DNA from: Terribacillus saccharophilus
GTDB lineage: Bacteria > Bacillota > Bacilli > Bacillales > Amphibacillaceae
Reading direction: 5' to 3'
NCBI RefSeq assembly: GCF_002272075.1
Contig: NZ_NPBJ01000032.1
Span: 20,446 to 84,445, forward strand
DNA length: 64,000 bases
This document shows positions 45,384 through 53,151 of this stretch, one piece after another. A program made the position numbers and the translations under genes. The notes beneath the pieces are model-generated. The model had not been told where the DNA came from and searched no databases. It worked only from the letters and a program-made list of their open reading frames with translations. How positions within the stretch are numbered: position 1 is the stretch's first letter; each line of letters opens with the position of its first letter.

Positions 45384-45426
45384 TATAATATGTTTTAATG
45401 ATTAAAATATATTATAATTAAAGTAT
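45374..45426. repeat. 53-bp AT-rich near-perfect palindrome
   Basis: Two 26-base arms (45374-45399 and 45401-45426) around a single G. Only one pair departs from perfect symmetry, and in RNA it would be a G-U pair. Outer bases ATACTTTAATTATAATAT, inner TTTTAATGATTAAAA. Apart from the two ends and centre it is pure A/T. It overlaps the -10 and start of the promoter, so a multi-dimer operator is likely. Confidence 0.9.
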
Positions 45427-45545
45427 AGGGCGTGATCAGTCTCTGCAAAAACAATGTAACCCTGCCGCTTGCTTTGCCCCTGTAACTACGTTTGTAGTAT
45501 CGATCCTTTTATGATAGTTCCCAAAATGACAAGGAGATGAAAATA

Positions 45546-45827
45546 ATGCTGAAGTATCCTAAATCACTTCGTTTGTTATTATTGTCACCGGCAATTCTTG
45601 TGTTCTCTATTCTTTATGGCGGATTCATCACCGTCATCGTCCTCACCTTACTGGCCGGCTTTTTAAACACATTTGGTTTCGAGCAATTCCAAATGTTTAT
45701 CTGGCACAACATGGAGATACCAGGTGTTTGGAGTATCCCTTTTGCGGTTGTCGTGTCCGCTTTGCTTGCGTATCTTACCATGTATATAAAACGCTTCTTA
45801 TCTTACCTCCTGAGTCAGGTGAAATAA
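45546..45827 (+). CDS. Small two-to-three-helix membrane protein
   Basis: 93 residues: LLLLSPAILVFSILYGGFITVIVLTLLAGFLNTFGF, an amphipathic middle (EQFQMFIWHNMEIPGVW), and SIPFAVVVSALLAYLTMYI with a basic C-terminus. Family not recognised. ATG 45546 is chosen because GGAG lies nine bases upstream; ATG 45537 would abut it. Leader of about 155 nt. Confidence 0.6.
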   Translation: MLKYPKSLRLLLLSPAILVFSILYGGFITVIVLTLLAGFLNTFGFEQFQMFIWHNMEIPGVWSIPFAVVVSALLAYLTMYIKRFLSYLLSQVK

Positions 45828-45974
45828 ATGGTCTACAACCATTTCTCCTTCCCAATGCATACAACAAAAACGATACCTCCTGACACCAATGATCTACCTA
45901 CACATGCAGAACCCGACAGCAACAGCAAAACTACCCCCAACGATAGCGATAAAGCCGAAGTGGAAGAAATATAG
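45828..45974 (+). CDS. 48-codon hydrophilic ORF abutting the membrane protein gene
   Basis: Starts at an ATG directly after the upstream TAA (TAAATG), with AGGTGA about seven bases before it. Encodes MVYNHFSFPMHTTKT followed by a Pro/Thr/Asp/Ser-rich, acidic tail (DSNSKTTPNDSDKAEVEE). Translation by re-initiation is plausible. No family recognised; disordered composition. It was too short for routine ORF calling. Confidence 0.4.
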   Translation: MVYNHFSFPMHTTKTIPPDTNDLPTHAEPDSNSKTTPNDSDKAEVEEI

Positions 45975-45991
45975 TGCAGCCGTTTCTGAAC

Positions 45992-46028
45992 AAAAAAAAG
46001 AAAGGAGCGAGTGAAATCGCTCCTTTAA
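45992..46028. terminator. Terminator between the small-protein operon and the sortase gene
   Basis: Stem AAAGGAGCGA / TCGCTCCTTT with a GTGAAA loop; T8 on the minus strand. Confidence 0.85.
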
Positions 46029-46061
46029 GTAAAAACCAATTGCCTGCGCTTCAATAGGATC

Positions 46062-46829
46062 TCAATTAGTCTTCGTTAATTTCCCATGCAAGACTAACCT
46101 CCCATCTTCCGGATCCTGTAATTCATTGCATGTCGACAAGGTAATAATATTATCCTTCTCTGTCACTTGGATGTCTGTCCGCATTTTTGACTTTTCTTCT
46201 ATCACATCAATAAAATCCAAGTATTCTTCGTCAGTAGGAAAATCAGTTTCAATGTAATTAAAATCTGTCGTTGTTACATATACCGAGAAAATTTCTACTT
46301 TATAGCTTTCATAAATTGTATCAAATTGAAATTCTTTATTTTGAGAGAAGAAATCTTCATCTAGAAATTTATCCAATTGCCCAAACATCGACCCGTCTTT
46401 CATCTGATGACCGTATATAATCGTTTGTCTATCCTGTGCGTCTGATTTATTACGAAAATCCATAAAGATACTGCCCGATTTGGATGTCTCCTCTTTATAA
46501 TTTCGATTCAAATAATGATTGTTATCGGAACTTTGTAGTATGGGATAGTCTATTTTTGTATTATCAATTGTTAACCAGCCTACTATATTAGGGTTGATAT
46601 CTAAGAGACTTTGGAATTGTGAGCGTACTGAATTTTCCGATGCTATGGCCTTGCTTTCTTGAAGATTGCCTTTATACTGCACTTGGATTTCTTTCATTAC
46701 TTGTTCACTTTGAACATAATCAAAGCCAATCCCCCCTATCTTAATAAGGGAAAATAAAAATACAACTAAACAAGTAAGAAGGATTATCTTTTGAAGCCAG
46801 TTCATTTTTTTGTTTTCCTTTTTCCTCAT
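46062..46829 (-). CDS. srtB: Class B sortase
   Basis: 255 residues: one N-terminal membrane helix (IILLTCLVVFLFSLIKIGGIGF) and a class B sortase domain with PNIVGWLTIDNTKIDYPI, catalytic His in IIYGHQMKDGSMFGQL, catalytic Cys in ITLSTC, and the Arg in GRLVLHGKL. Cleaves a sorting signal between Thr and Gly and joins the protein to peptidoglycan. The gene directly upstream on the same strand ends in NPKTG plus a membrane helix and basic tail, so it is the evident substrate. Confidence 0.93.
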   Translation of the reverse strand: MRKKENKKMNWLQKIILLTCLVVFLFSLIKIGGIGFDYVQSEQVMKEIQVQYKGNLQESKAIASENSVRSQFQSLLDINPNIVGWLTIDNTKIDYPILQSSDNNHYLNRNYKEETSKSGSIFMDFRNKSDAQDRQTIIYGHQMKDGSMFGQLDKFLDEDFFSQNKEFQFDTIYESYKVEIFSVYVTTTDFNYIETDFPTDEEYLDFIDVIEEKSKMRTDIQVTEKDNIITLSTCNELQDPEDGRLVLHGKLTKTN

Positions 46830-46877
46830 GCTATATCCATACCTTTATCGTTCAGTATTGTCCTCCATGAATAAAAT

Positions 46878-46925
46878 GTGCCCCTTGAAGCTTCGGACTG
46901 CTTGCCTTATCACTACAAGGGACAC
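46878..46925 (-). promoter_or_regulatory. Long-loop hairpin between phosphatase and sortase genes
   Basis: Minus strand GTGTCCCTTG / CAAGGGGCAC, ten pairs with one wobble and a 28-base loop, 15 bases after the phosphatase stop. It could dampen read-through into srtB or protect the upstream mRNA. Confidence 0.4.
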
Positions 46926-46939
46926 ACGAATAGATATAA

Positions 46940-49126
46940 TTATCTTCTTCTAAATTTTCTTTGCCAAATAACGACGGCAGCTGCAATGGCTGATGCTGCT
47001 AGTAATCCAACATATAAGATTATGTTTGTGTCATCTCCTGTTTTAGGGTTTTCCACCACATCTCCATCAGCGCTGCTTGAAGTTACCGGCTTTACGGAAT
47101 TGTTACTTTCTTTACTCGCATCTTCTAATTTAGCAGGTGTTTTCTTGTCTTCATTTTCAGTAGTTGAATCTACTGTGTCTGTCTCTTCCGTTTCTTTTGT
47201 TGTTTCTGTTGCTGAAGCGTTATCGTCTTCTGGTTCCGTTACAGGATCCTTTGAAGGATTGTTGTCATCCCCTGTTTCGGATGGCGGTACGACTGGAGAC
47301 TCGTTTTCTTCCTCTTCTTGGGAATTGCTGTCTACAACATATAATGCATTTGCATCGTAGGAGACCTCGTAATTATCTGGAAGACCTGTGATTTCAACTT
47401 TAGAAAAGGCACTCTTCTCTGCCAGTGCATCATAAGAAATGATCGGTGTATCTGCATCAGGGATAAACCCGTCTGTAAAGTTTAGTTTTAGCGTCCCGTC
47501 AAAGGTGGCCTCACCGTTAATATCAAGTACTTCTTCTTTATTTCCGATGGTAAGATCTAGTGTACCTGCTTCTGACTGTGTGAAGTTATTGCCAATTGTC
47601 ACACCGTTTGACACGTTCTCAATTAGTGTTCCTTCCGTATTCACGACTTCACCCTCACCAAAAGCGGAACCTGAATTTGCAGCTAAAGTTCCTTCTTCCA
47701 GTAACGTGCCTCCGGTATAGGAGTTATCACCAGATAGCGTTAAGGCACCTGTACCTGACTTTGTTAATTTTCCAGATCCATCAATGTCATTCTTCCAAGT
47801 GTCAGCCTCATTGAATCCACCTCGGGCTGCATCCATTGATACCGTAACATCATTTTCAAACGCTTCATAACCACCAGCAGCAGCAAAGAGGTTCAATCTT
47901 CCCCAGCCTTCCGTATCATCCAGTACAGGATATCCGGAAGGTAAGCCTGTTGTATATAATACCCATCGGCGCTGCGCATCATCTAGGTATGGAAAGCGAG
48001 TCTCAATCAAAGCCTCAGCACCCTTCGGCACTACCATTGGCTTTGTAGTATCTCCGATTTGTTCAAAGCCATATGTAAGACGCTCCGTATAGTTCTGCTT
48101 ATTTGTCTCGTAATCGCTATAGTTATCTTCGGAAGTACCCTCTTGCGTAAGCAGTACTTCATGCGCCTGTGCATGGGCAGCATCTTTCACACTTTTGTTA
48201 TTAGGATCATTCAAAGCAGACGCAGCAACAGCGGTTGCCATCACTCTTCCGCCAATAACATCCAACGGTGAATGCATACCAGCAACGATTCTGCTATTGC
48301 CCATTTCAGAAGCTCTTGTCATTATTTCTTCATATCGCTCTGGTACAGCATAAGCAAATCCATAGGACGCTAGATAACCTGCGTTCGTATGTCCACTCGG
48401 GAATCCGCCATCAGTGCTGGGATCCTCTTTTATTCTCGGAACAAGCGTCGGAATAACACTTACATCTTCACTCCAGCGAAAGGGACGTTTATAGCTGTAA
48501 TAAGCTTTTGCATTTGAAGTTGAAGCTCCGCTGTTGCGGATAGTATCAATTAGTCCTACCATGCTTCCAAGACTCGAATTCTGGTCTGCCCAAACGCCAT
48601 TGTTATTGCTTCCATCATCATAACCTACACTTGTCGCATCTTCTGGAATCTCATCCGGAATGGTCGTCCCTGCATTCGCACCAGCAATAAAATTATCAGC
48701 GTGAGGACCAAGCCCTGCAATGGCACTGTAATTCTGATGACGGCGATCGATTAAATAAGCCGCCTTAGCTTCTTCATCGGTACGATTCTCTGTAATTGAA
48801 ATTGACTTTGCAATATTATAATTATGTATATCTTCATTCAGCACAGTGCCATTGTCCCAAGAAGTTCCCGGTTCCCAAAGGTCATGAAACTCGGATAGTA
48901 CACCAATGGAGGGATTGGATTCCGGCGTCATATTGGAGCTGTTATTATTTGCGTAGTTATCAACATAGTAGCCGTATGATGCTTCTTGCGGGGCGATAGC
49001 GGATTCATCTAAACTATTTGCCGCCAAAACAGAATTAGAGCCTTGGAAACAAATAACTGCCGCTAATGCTAGGACAGGTATTTTGGACTTTCTTTTTTCT
49101 CTTGTTTCATTGCACTTAATCGCCAT
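46940..49126 (-). CDS. Wall-anchored PAP2 acid phosphatase with autotransporter-type repeat and NPKTG signal
   Basis: 728 residues in clear blocks. Signal peptide (VLALAAVICFQGSNSVLAA). Acid phosphatase domain, about residues 60 to 420, with YKRPFRW, GGFPSGHTNAGY and SRIVAGMHSPLDVIGG, the three PAP2 motifs. An autotransporter-associated beta-strand repeat, about 450 to 500 (LTKSGTGALTLSGDNSYTGG, TLLEEGTLAANSG). An acidic Ser/Thr/Glu stalk, about 600 to 690. Wall-sorting signal NPKTGDD, membrane helix and RKFRRR. Removes phosphate from organic phosphates at the surface. Followed by its likely dedicated class B sortase. GGAG RBS seven bases before ATG. Confidence 0.93.
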   Translation of the reverse strand: MAIKCNETREKRKSKIPVLALAAVICFQGSNSVLAANSLDESAIAPQEASYGYYVDNYANNNSSNMTPESNPSIGVLSEFHDLWEPGTSWDNGTVLNEDIHNYNIAKSISITENRTDEEAKAAYLIDRRHQNYSAIAGLGPHADNFIAGANAGTTIPDEIPEDATSVGYDDGSNNNGVWADQNSSLGSMVGLIDTIRNSGASTSNAKAYYSYKRPFRWSEDVSVIPTLVPRIKEDPSTDGGFPSGHTNAGYLASYGFAYAVPERYEEIMTRASEMGNSRIVAGMHSPLDVIGGRVMATAVAASALNDPNNKSVKDAAHAQAHEVLLTQEGTSEDNYSDYETNKQNYTERLTYGFEQIGDTTKPMVVPKGAEALIETRFPYLDDAQRRWVLYTTGLPSGYPVLDDTEGWGRLNLFAAAGGYEAFENDVTVSMDAARGGFNEADTWKNDIDGSGKLTKSGTGALTLSGDNSYTGGTLLEEGTLAANSGSAFGEGEVVNTEGTLIENVSNGVTIGNNFTQSEAGTLDLTIGNKEEVLDINGEATFDGTLKLNFTDGFIPDADTPIISYDALAEKSAFSKVEITGLPDNYEVSYDANALYVVDSNSQEEEENESPVVPPSETGDDNNPSKDPVTEPEDDNASATETTKETEETDTVDSTTENEDKKTPAKLEDASKESNNSVKPVTSSSADGDVVENPKTGDDTNIILYVGLLAASAIAAAVVIWQRKFRRR

Positions 49127-49235
49127 TTACTCACTCCTCATATTTTGTACTACAGAGTAATTCTAGTAATGAGTTGTGGTATTAGTATTAATTTATTGAT
49201 AAGAGATTGTATTTCCTGACATAATATTTTAAATT

Positions 49236-49264
49236 GTATGTAAATATTACATATATTTACATAC
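49236..49264. promoter_or_regulatory. 29-bp inverted repeat upstream of the wall phosphatase gene
   Basis: GTATGTAAATA-N7-TATTTACATAC, perfect 11-base arms, about 110 bases before the phosphatase start. Candidate operator for the phosphatase/sortase locus. Confidence 0.6.
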
Positions 49265-49345
49265 AGAAACCTAATAAATGTATGATATTGTATAATGATG
49301 TCAGTAAGCAGATGACCGTTCTCGATTGATTCATATCACGACATA

Positions 49346-49371
49346 TAAAAAAAGCCTGCATTATGCAAGCT
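49346..49371 (-). terminator. Terminator of the EamA transporter gene
   Basis: Minus strand AGCTTGCA-TAA-TGCAGGCT followed by T7; overlaps the stop codon. Confidence 0.8.
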
Positions 49372-50234
49372 CAATCCTTCTGGACAAATGCAATCAAGAC
49401 AATACCTCCCAATAGCATACCAATGCCCATCCACGATAACAGACTAAGTTCCTCGCCGACTAATATGACACCTAAGACAGCAGCCGTAAACGGTTCCGCC
49501 AAGGACAGAGACACAGCAGAGGATGCCGGCACTTGCTGCAGCCCTTTCGAAAACAAGAAATAAGCAGCTGCTGTCGCAACAATCCCAAGATGCAGACTTA
49601 CAGCTATACCGCTTGGCTGCATAATCCACTGCATATCAAACAGGAAAAGGAACGGCATTAGGAAAATTCCGCCGATACCAAAGATAACTGCCGCTGTCTC
49701 TAATGGACTCTTACCTTGCACAATCTGTCCGCTCAGCAAAGTATATCCCGCAAAGGACAGACCAGCTCCCAGCGCAAGCAGGATACCAGCTGGCTTGATC
49801 ATTACGGTATCTCCTGTCAGGAACAGCAGCACACAGCCCATAATAGACAACAATGTCGCTCCCCACCATATATAACCTGGTCGCCTTCTAAAAATCACCG
49901 CCTCCAAGACTCCAGACAGAATCGGCGCACTTCCGATTGCGATGACGGTACCTACCGCCACGCCAGTTTGATGGACTGCCGAAAAAAACAGCGGCTGATA
50001 GCACGCCACGCAAAACGCTGCCAGAAGCGTCAGCCCGATTGGCCAGCCTTTCAGATTCAATCGTCCGAGCAGCAAGGTAATTAAAAGCAGAAACACTCCT
50101 CCAACCGCAAGCCTTGCAGCTCCAATCGCAATCGGATGGGCCGCAGCTGGGGCAAATGCCTGTGCAGTGCCGGTCGTACCCCAGAGTATTGCTGCAAACA
50201 GGACGAATAATAACGGTGCTATTTTAACAGCCAT
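49371..50234 (-). CDS. EamA/DMT-superfamily transporter
   Basis: 287 residues with ten helices in two EamA repeats (LFAAILWGTTGTAQAFAPAAAHPIAIGAARLAVGG, GILLALGAGLSFAGYTLLSGQIV, SSAVSLSLAEPFTAAVLGVILVGEELSLLSWMGIGMLLGGIVLIAF). Exporter of amino acids or metabolites, as RhaT/YdcZ-like members are; substrate unknown. Start at 50234 after GGGGAGATAAG. Confidence 0.9.
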   Translation of the reverse strand: MAVKIAPLLFVLFAAILWGTTGTAQAFAPAAAHPIAIGAARLAVGGVFLLLITLLLGRLNLKGWPIGLTLLAAFCVACYQPLFFSAVHQTGVAVGTVIAIGSAPILSGVLEAVIFRRRPGYIWWGATLLSIMGCVLLFLTGDTVMIKPAGILLALGAGLSFAGYTLLSGQIVQGKSPLETAAVIFGIGGIFLMPFLFLFDMQWIMQPSGIAVSLHLGIVATAAAYFLFSKGLQQVPASSAVSLSLAEPFTAAVLGVILVGEELSLLSWMGIGMLLGGIVLIAFVQKD

Positions 50235-50359
50235 CTTATCTCCCCTTTTGCATCTTTTTTCCATCATGCCAGAAACACTAGCATCTTGTAACGAAGGATA
50301 GGAGATTATCGGACAAGAAACCTTTATCTATCTATTGTTATCACTAACCGTCTTCCTGA

Positions 50360-50992
50360 TTAGCTCGTGAGGCTGTTCGAGCGCAAGTAACGGATAATTA
50401 TCTCAGCAATTGTGACGTTAACCACTATTGAGCCGTAAACTCCGATAGTGTAGCTTTGTGTATAATCCATTCCCGCTTTAAAGAGCACGATAGAAATCAA
50501 ATGAATGAACATATTTGTAAAACAGAATAGATAACTGCGAATCATCCAGTTCTGATGTTTGTCGAGTCTGCCTTTCCTTGCATGGACAATGGCAATTATA
50601 ATCATGATCGGCCAAAACAGATTTACTAAATTGAACGGTACACTAACCAGCTTGCCTCCTGTTGCATACGGCGCTAGATAACCAGATGTCAAAGACACAA
50701 GCAACACGGAAACAGCATACACATAGCCGTTGATACGGTGGAACTTACGTTTATGCCAAGCCAATCCCCGCGAAAAGTTCACCGCTCCACTCAAGGTCGC
50801 CAGGCATGCGACAAACACATGCACATACATGACATCCAGCCAGAGGGGCAGATGAAAAGAGTCGCGCAGATCTATTTTCTGCTCAAGAAAAAAAGAGGCA
50901 CGATTATCGAGGATATAGTTATCCGCTAATGTATAAATGATATAAATGCTAATGAACAGAAGCAGCATTTTGTAAAAAGTTCGTATGGACAT
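50360..50992 (-). CDS. DUF2306 membrane protein
   Basis: 210 residues, about six helices, with the DUF2306 pattern VHVFVACLATLSGAVNFSRGLAWHKRKFHRINGYVYAVSVL and KGRLDKHQNWMIRSYLFCFTNMFIHL. The repeated His residues facing the membrane resemble cytochrome b561-like heme ligands, but function is unknown. GGAG RBS. Confidence 0.85.
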   Translation of the reverse strand: MSIRTFYKMLLLFISIYIIYTLADNYILDNRASFFLEQKIDLRDSFHLPLWLDVMYVHVFVACLATLSGAVNFSRGLAWHKRKFHRINGYVYAVSVLLVSLTSGYLAPYATGGKLVSVPFNLVNLFWPIMIIIAIVHARKGRLDKHQNWMIRSYLFCFTNMFIHLISIVLFKAGMDYTQSYTIGVYGSIVVNVTIAEIIIRYLRSNSLTS

Positions 50993-51146
50993 GGGCTACT
51001 CCTTTTTTTCTGGGATTGTACTAAGGATATCATATGGATAAACGCTAATTACTACAGCTTCTATCAGTTAAATAGCAAAACACGCTTATACATAACAGAG
51101 AAAACATGGTAATATAATCTCCCACTTACAATACGGAGGATACACT

Positions 51147-52190
51147 ATGAAGAAGTATTTAATTCTTGGGCTCATACTGCTAATTGTGGCAGGAGGTTTT
51201 ATTTACACCCAGCTTAAGTCGAATGCTCACCCCAACAAAAAGATGGTTCTCGGTTATACCACCTCGGAGGAATCATCCTTTCAGTCTCTGAAAGAATACC
51301 ATGAATATCTTAATACCATTGCAATGGATACATACACTTTTGATACCGATGGCAATCTCTCTGGTGAAGCACCAAAAAACCAGCTCAAATATGCGAAGCA
51401 GCATGATATCGACACCTATGCTGTGATATCGAACTACGGTAAGACTGATTTCGACCCAGACTTGGCACATGCTGTCATGACTGACAAAGAGGCAAAAAGC
51501 AATTTCATTAGTCACTTAGTACAGCTTGCTGCAGAAAATGATTTTACTGGCGTTAATATTGATTTTGAAGCCATCTATCCCGAGGATCGAGATCTCTACT
51601 CTGACCTCATTAAGGATACAGCTGAAGCGCTCAAAGAGCATAACATACAAACTATGGTGTCTGTACCAGCAAAAGATAACGATGATGCAGCCGATGATTG
51701 GAGCTGGCCATATAACTATGAAGAAATAGGAGAATACGCTGATTATGTGCAAGTGATGACGTATGATGAAAATGGCTCTTGGAGTGATCCAGGATCTGTA
51801 GCAAGTATGAATTGGATGAAAAGAATACTAACGTTTGCTACAGAATCAATAAACCCTGATAAGGTTATTATGGGTGTACCAGCATACGGATACGATTGGA
51901 ATCTATCTAACCCAGATCAGAATAAATTGATTGAATGGGATGAGATTCATTCGACGATAGATGATTACAATATAGAACCTATAAACTTTGAAGAAAATGC
52001 GTCTACGCATTTCAATTATACCGTGGAAAATCAGGAGCACGTCGTCTGGTTTGAGGATGAACGTTCATTGCAGGAAAAAAGTTATCTCACCAATACATAT
52101 GGCATTGCAGGTGTATCTGTGTATGCAATGGGACATGAATCTGAAGCTTTTTGGAAAGCTATTGAGAAAGGAACAAAATCAGTACAGTAA
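51147..52190 (+). CDS. Glycoside hydrolase family 18 protein
   Basis: 347 residues: N-terminal signal/anchor (YLILGLILLIVAGGFIY) and a GH18 barrel with the catalytic motif FTGVNIDFEAI (DxxDxDxE-like, acid Glu), the YVQVMTYDENGSWSDPG strand and IMGVPAYGYDW. Close in type to the catalytic domain of spore cortex or peptidoglycan N-acetylglucosaminidases (YaaH/YdhD), but no LysM domain is present. It probably acts outside the membrane. RBS GGAGG. Confidence 0.9.
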   Translation: MKKYLILGLILLIVAGGFIYTQLKSNAHPNKKMVLGYTTSEESSFQSLKEYHEYLNTIAMDTYTFDTDGNLSGEAPKNQLKYAKQHDIDTYAVISNYGKTDFDPDLAHAVMTDKEAKSNFISHLVQLAAENDFTGVNIDFEAIYPEDRDLYSDLIKDTAEALKEHNIQTMVSVPAKDNDDAADDWSWPYNYEEIGEYADYVQVMTYDENGSWSDPGSVASMNWMKRILTFATESINPDKVIMGVPAYGYDWNLSNPDQNKLIEWDEIHSTIDDYNIEPINFEENASTHFNYTVENQEHVVWFEDERSLQEKSYLTNTYGIAGVSVYAMGHESEAFWKAIEKGTKSVQ

Positions 52191-52252
52191 TTAATACAAA
52201 ACCCAGATTGAATTTCATTTATGGTTCAGCAAGAAACTGATTTAAAACAATA

Positions 52253-52290
52253 AATGCACCCTGAAATCTGCTCTCAGGGTGCATTCAATT
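52253..52290 (+). terminator. Terminator after the GH18 gene
   Basis: Twelve-base stem AATGCACCCTGA / TCAGGGTGCATT with a nine-base loop. Confidence 0.8.
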
Positions 52291-52305
52291 ATACAATTTA
52301 ACCCC

Positions 52306-52648
52306 TTATTGCAGGAATGCAAACTTCCTTTCTTCCACTTGTCCAATTAGCATATCCGACCGTTTTTGCTCTTCTGCAACTTTATCCAAGTAAATATTAT
52401 AACCTCCTTCAGGAACTCTGCATCCAACTTTTCTTCATTGAATGTCTCTCCTTTATATTCTGCAAAAGCTTTATAGTAATCATAGATTTTCTCAAAAGAA
52501 TCCCGCTCATAAATCTTATATGCAGGTGTCGTTGCTTTCCTCTTCCTTTTGTCCAGTATTCTTCTGCTCAATCTTCGCATTGCTCGTCTCGCTACTGCAA
52601 CCTGCTGCCAATAAAAAGTCATAGTAGAATTGAGAAAATAAACTTCAA
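52306..52648 (-). pseudogene. Decayed lipoprotein gene with several frameshifts
   Basis: The minus strand encodes one protein only if the frame is changed: TTG 52648 gives MKFIFSILL then stops; another frame supplies FLLAAGCSSETSNAKIEQK with lipobox LAAGC up to EEESNDT; a third gives PAYKIYERDSFEKIYDYYKAFAEYKGETF; a further shift after EFLKEV gives GYNIYLDKVAEEQKRSD and ends at 52306. At least three indels in 340 bases, one in a T homopolymer. Small exported lipoprotein of unknown function, now inactive unless the assembly is wrong. Confidence 0.75.
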
Positions 52649-52683
52649 TAAAAAAACTGCCATTCTCGTTAAAGAATGGCAGC
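52649..52683 (-). terminator. Terminator of the DUF4190-type gene
   Basis: Stem CTGCCATTCT / AGAATGGCAG with a six-base loop; T7 on the minus strand. Confidence 0.87.
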
Positions 52684-52697
52684 TATATCATTAGTAT

Positions 52698-52979
52698 TTA
52701 TGCAGCACTAGCACTAGCGCCGATTAGTACTACCCAAAAAATAACTTTAAGTATAATTGTTATTGTTCCAGTAACAATACCAGTAATACCAAGTCCTTTT
52801 TTAATTGGTTTCTTAGCACCGATTGCACCAAAAATAATGGCTAGAATAGCTAATGGATATGGTAAGAACGGTACCCAGTAAAGAACCAATCCGACAATTC
52901 CTAAAACAAGAGCAGTAACTGCTAGGCCGTTGCCTTCTGGTTTAGTAATAACTACAGTATGTTGTTGTTGTTGTTCCAT
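52698..52979 (-). CDS. DUF4190-type small membrane protein
   Basis: 93 residues: a Gln-rich cytoplasmic start, then three helices in the DUF4190 pattern GLAVTALVLGIVGLVLYWVPFLPYPLAILAIIFGAIGAKKPIKKGLGITGIVTGTITII. Function unknown. AAAGGAGG RBS and its own terminator. Confidence 0.85.
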   Translation of the reverse strand: MEQQQQHTVVITKPEGNGLAVTALVLGIVGLVLYWVPFLPYPLAILAIIFGAIGAKKPIKKGLGITGIVTGTITIILKVIFWVVLIGASASAA

Positions 52980-53118
52980 TTGATTTCCTCCTTTATATTT
53001 ATTTTTTATGAATAGGTAAAATTACTCCTTTATAATATCAGATATAATTCTTTATAACCATACTATTTGCTATATTTTATCAGTAAAAGGATTTTTTTAT
53101 TAATTTTCCAAATTAAAT

Positions 53119-53151
53119 AAAATACCCCAGCGCGCGGCGCCGGGGTATTTG
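53119..53151 (-). terminator. Terminator of the alkaline phosphatase gene
   Basis: AAATACCCC / GGGGTATTT with a GC-rich loop that can itself pair (GCGC/GCGC); TTTTATTT follows on the minus strand. Confidence 0.85.

Noticed and set aside
45374..45426. Long AT palindrome as a transcription terminator
   Set aside because: No GC stem and no following T tract; a strong normal terminator already ends the MarR gene at 45312-45345.
52347..52622. 91-codon ORF read as an intact gene
   Set aside because: Its N-terminus is a frameshifted lipoprotein signal region and its C-terminus leaves the coding frame; treated as part of a pseudogene.
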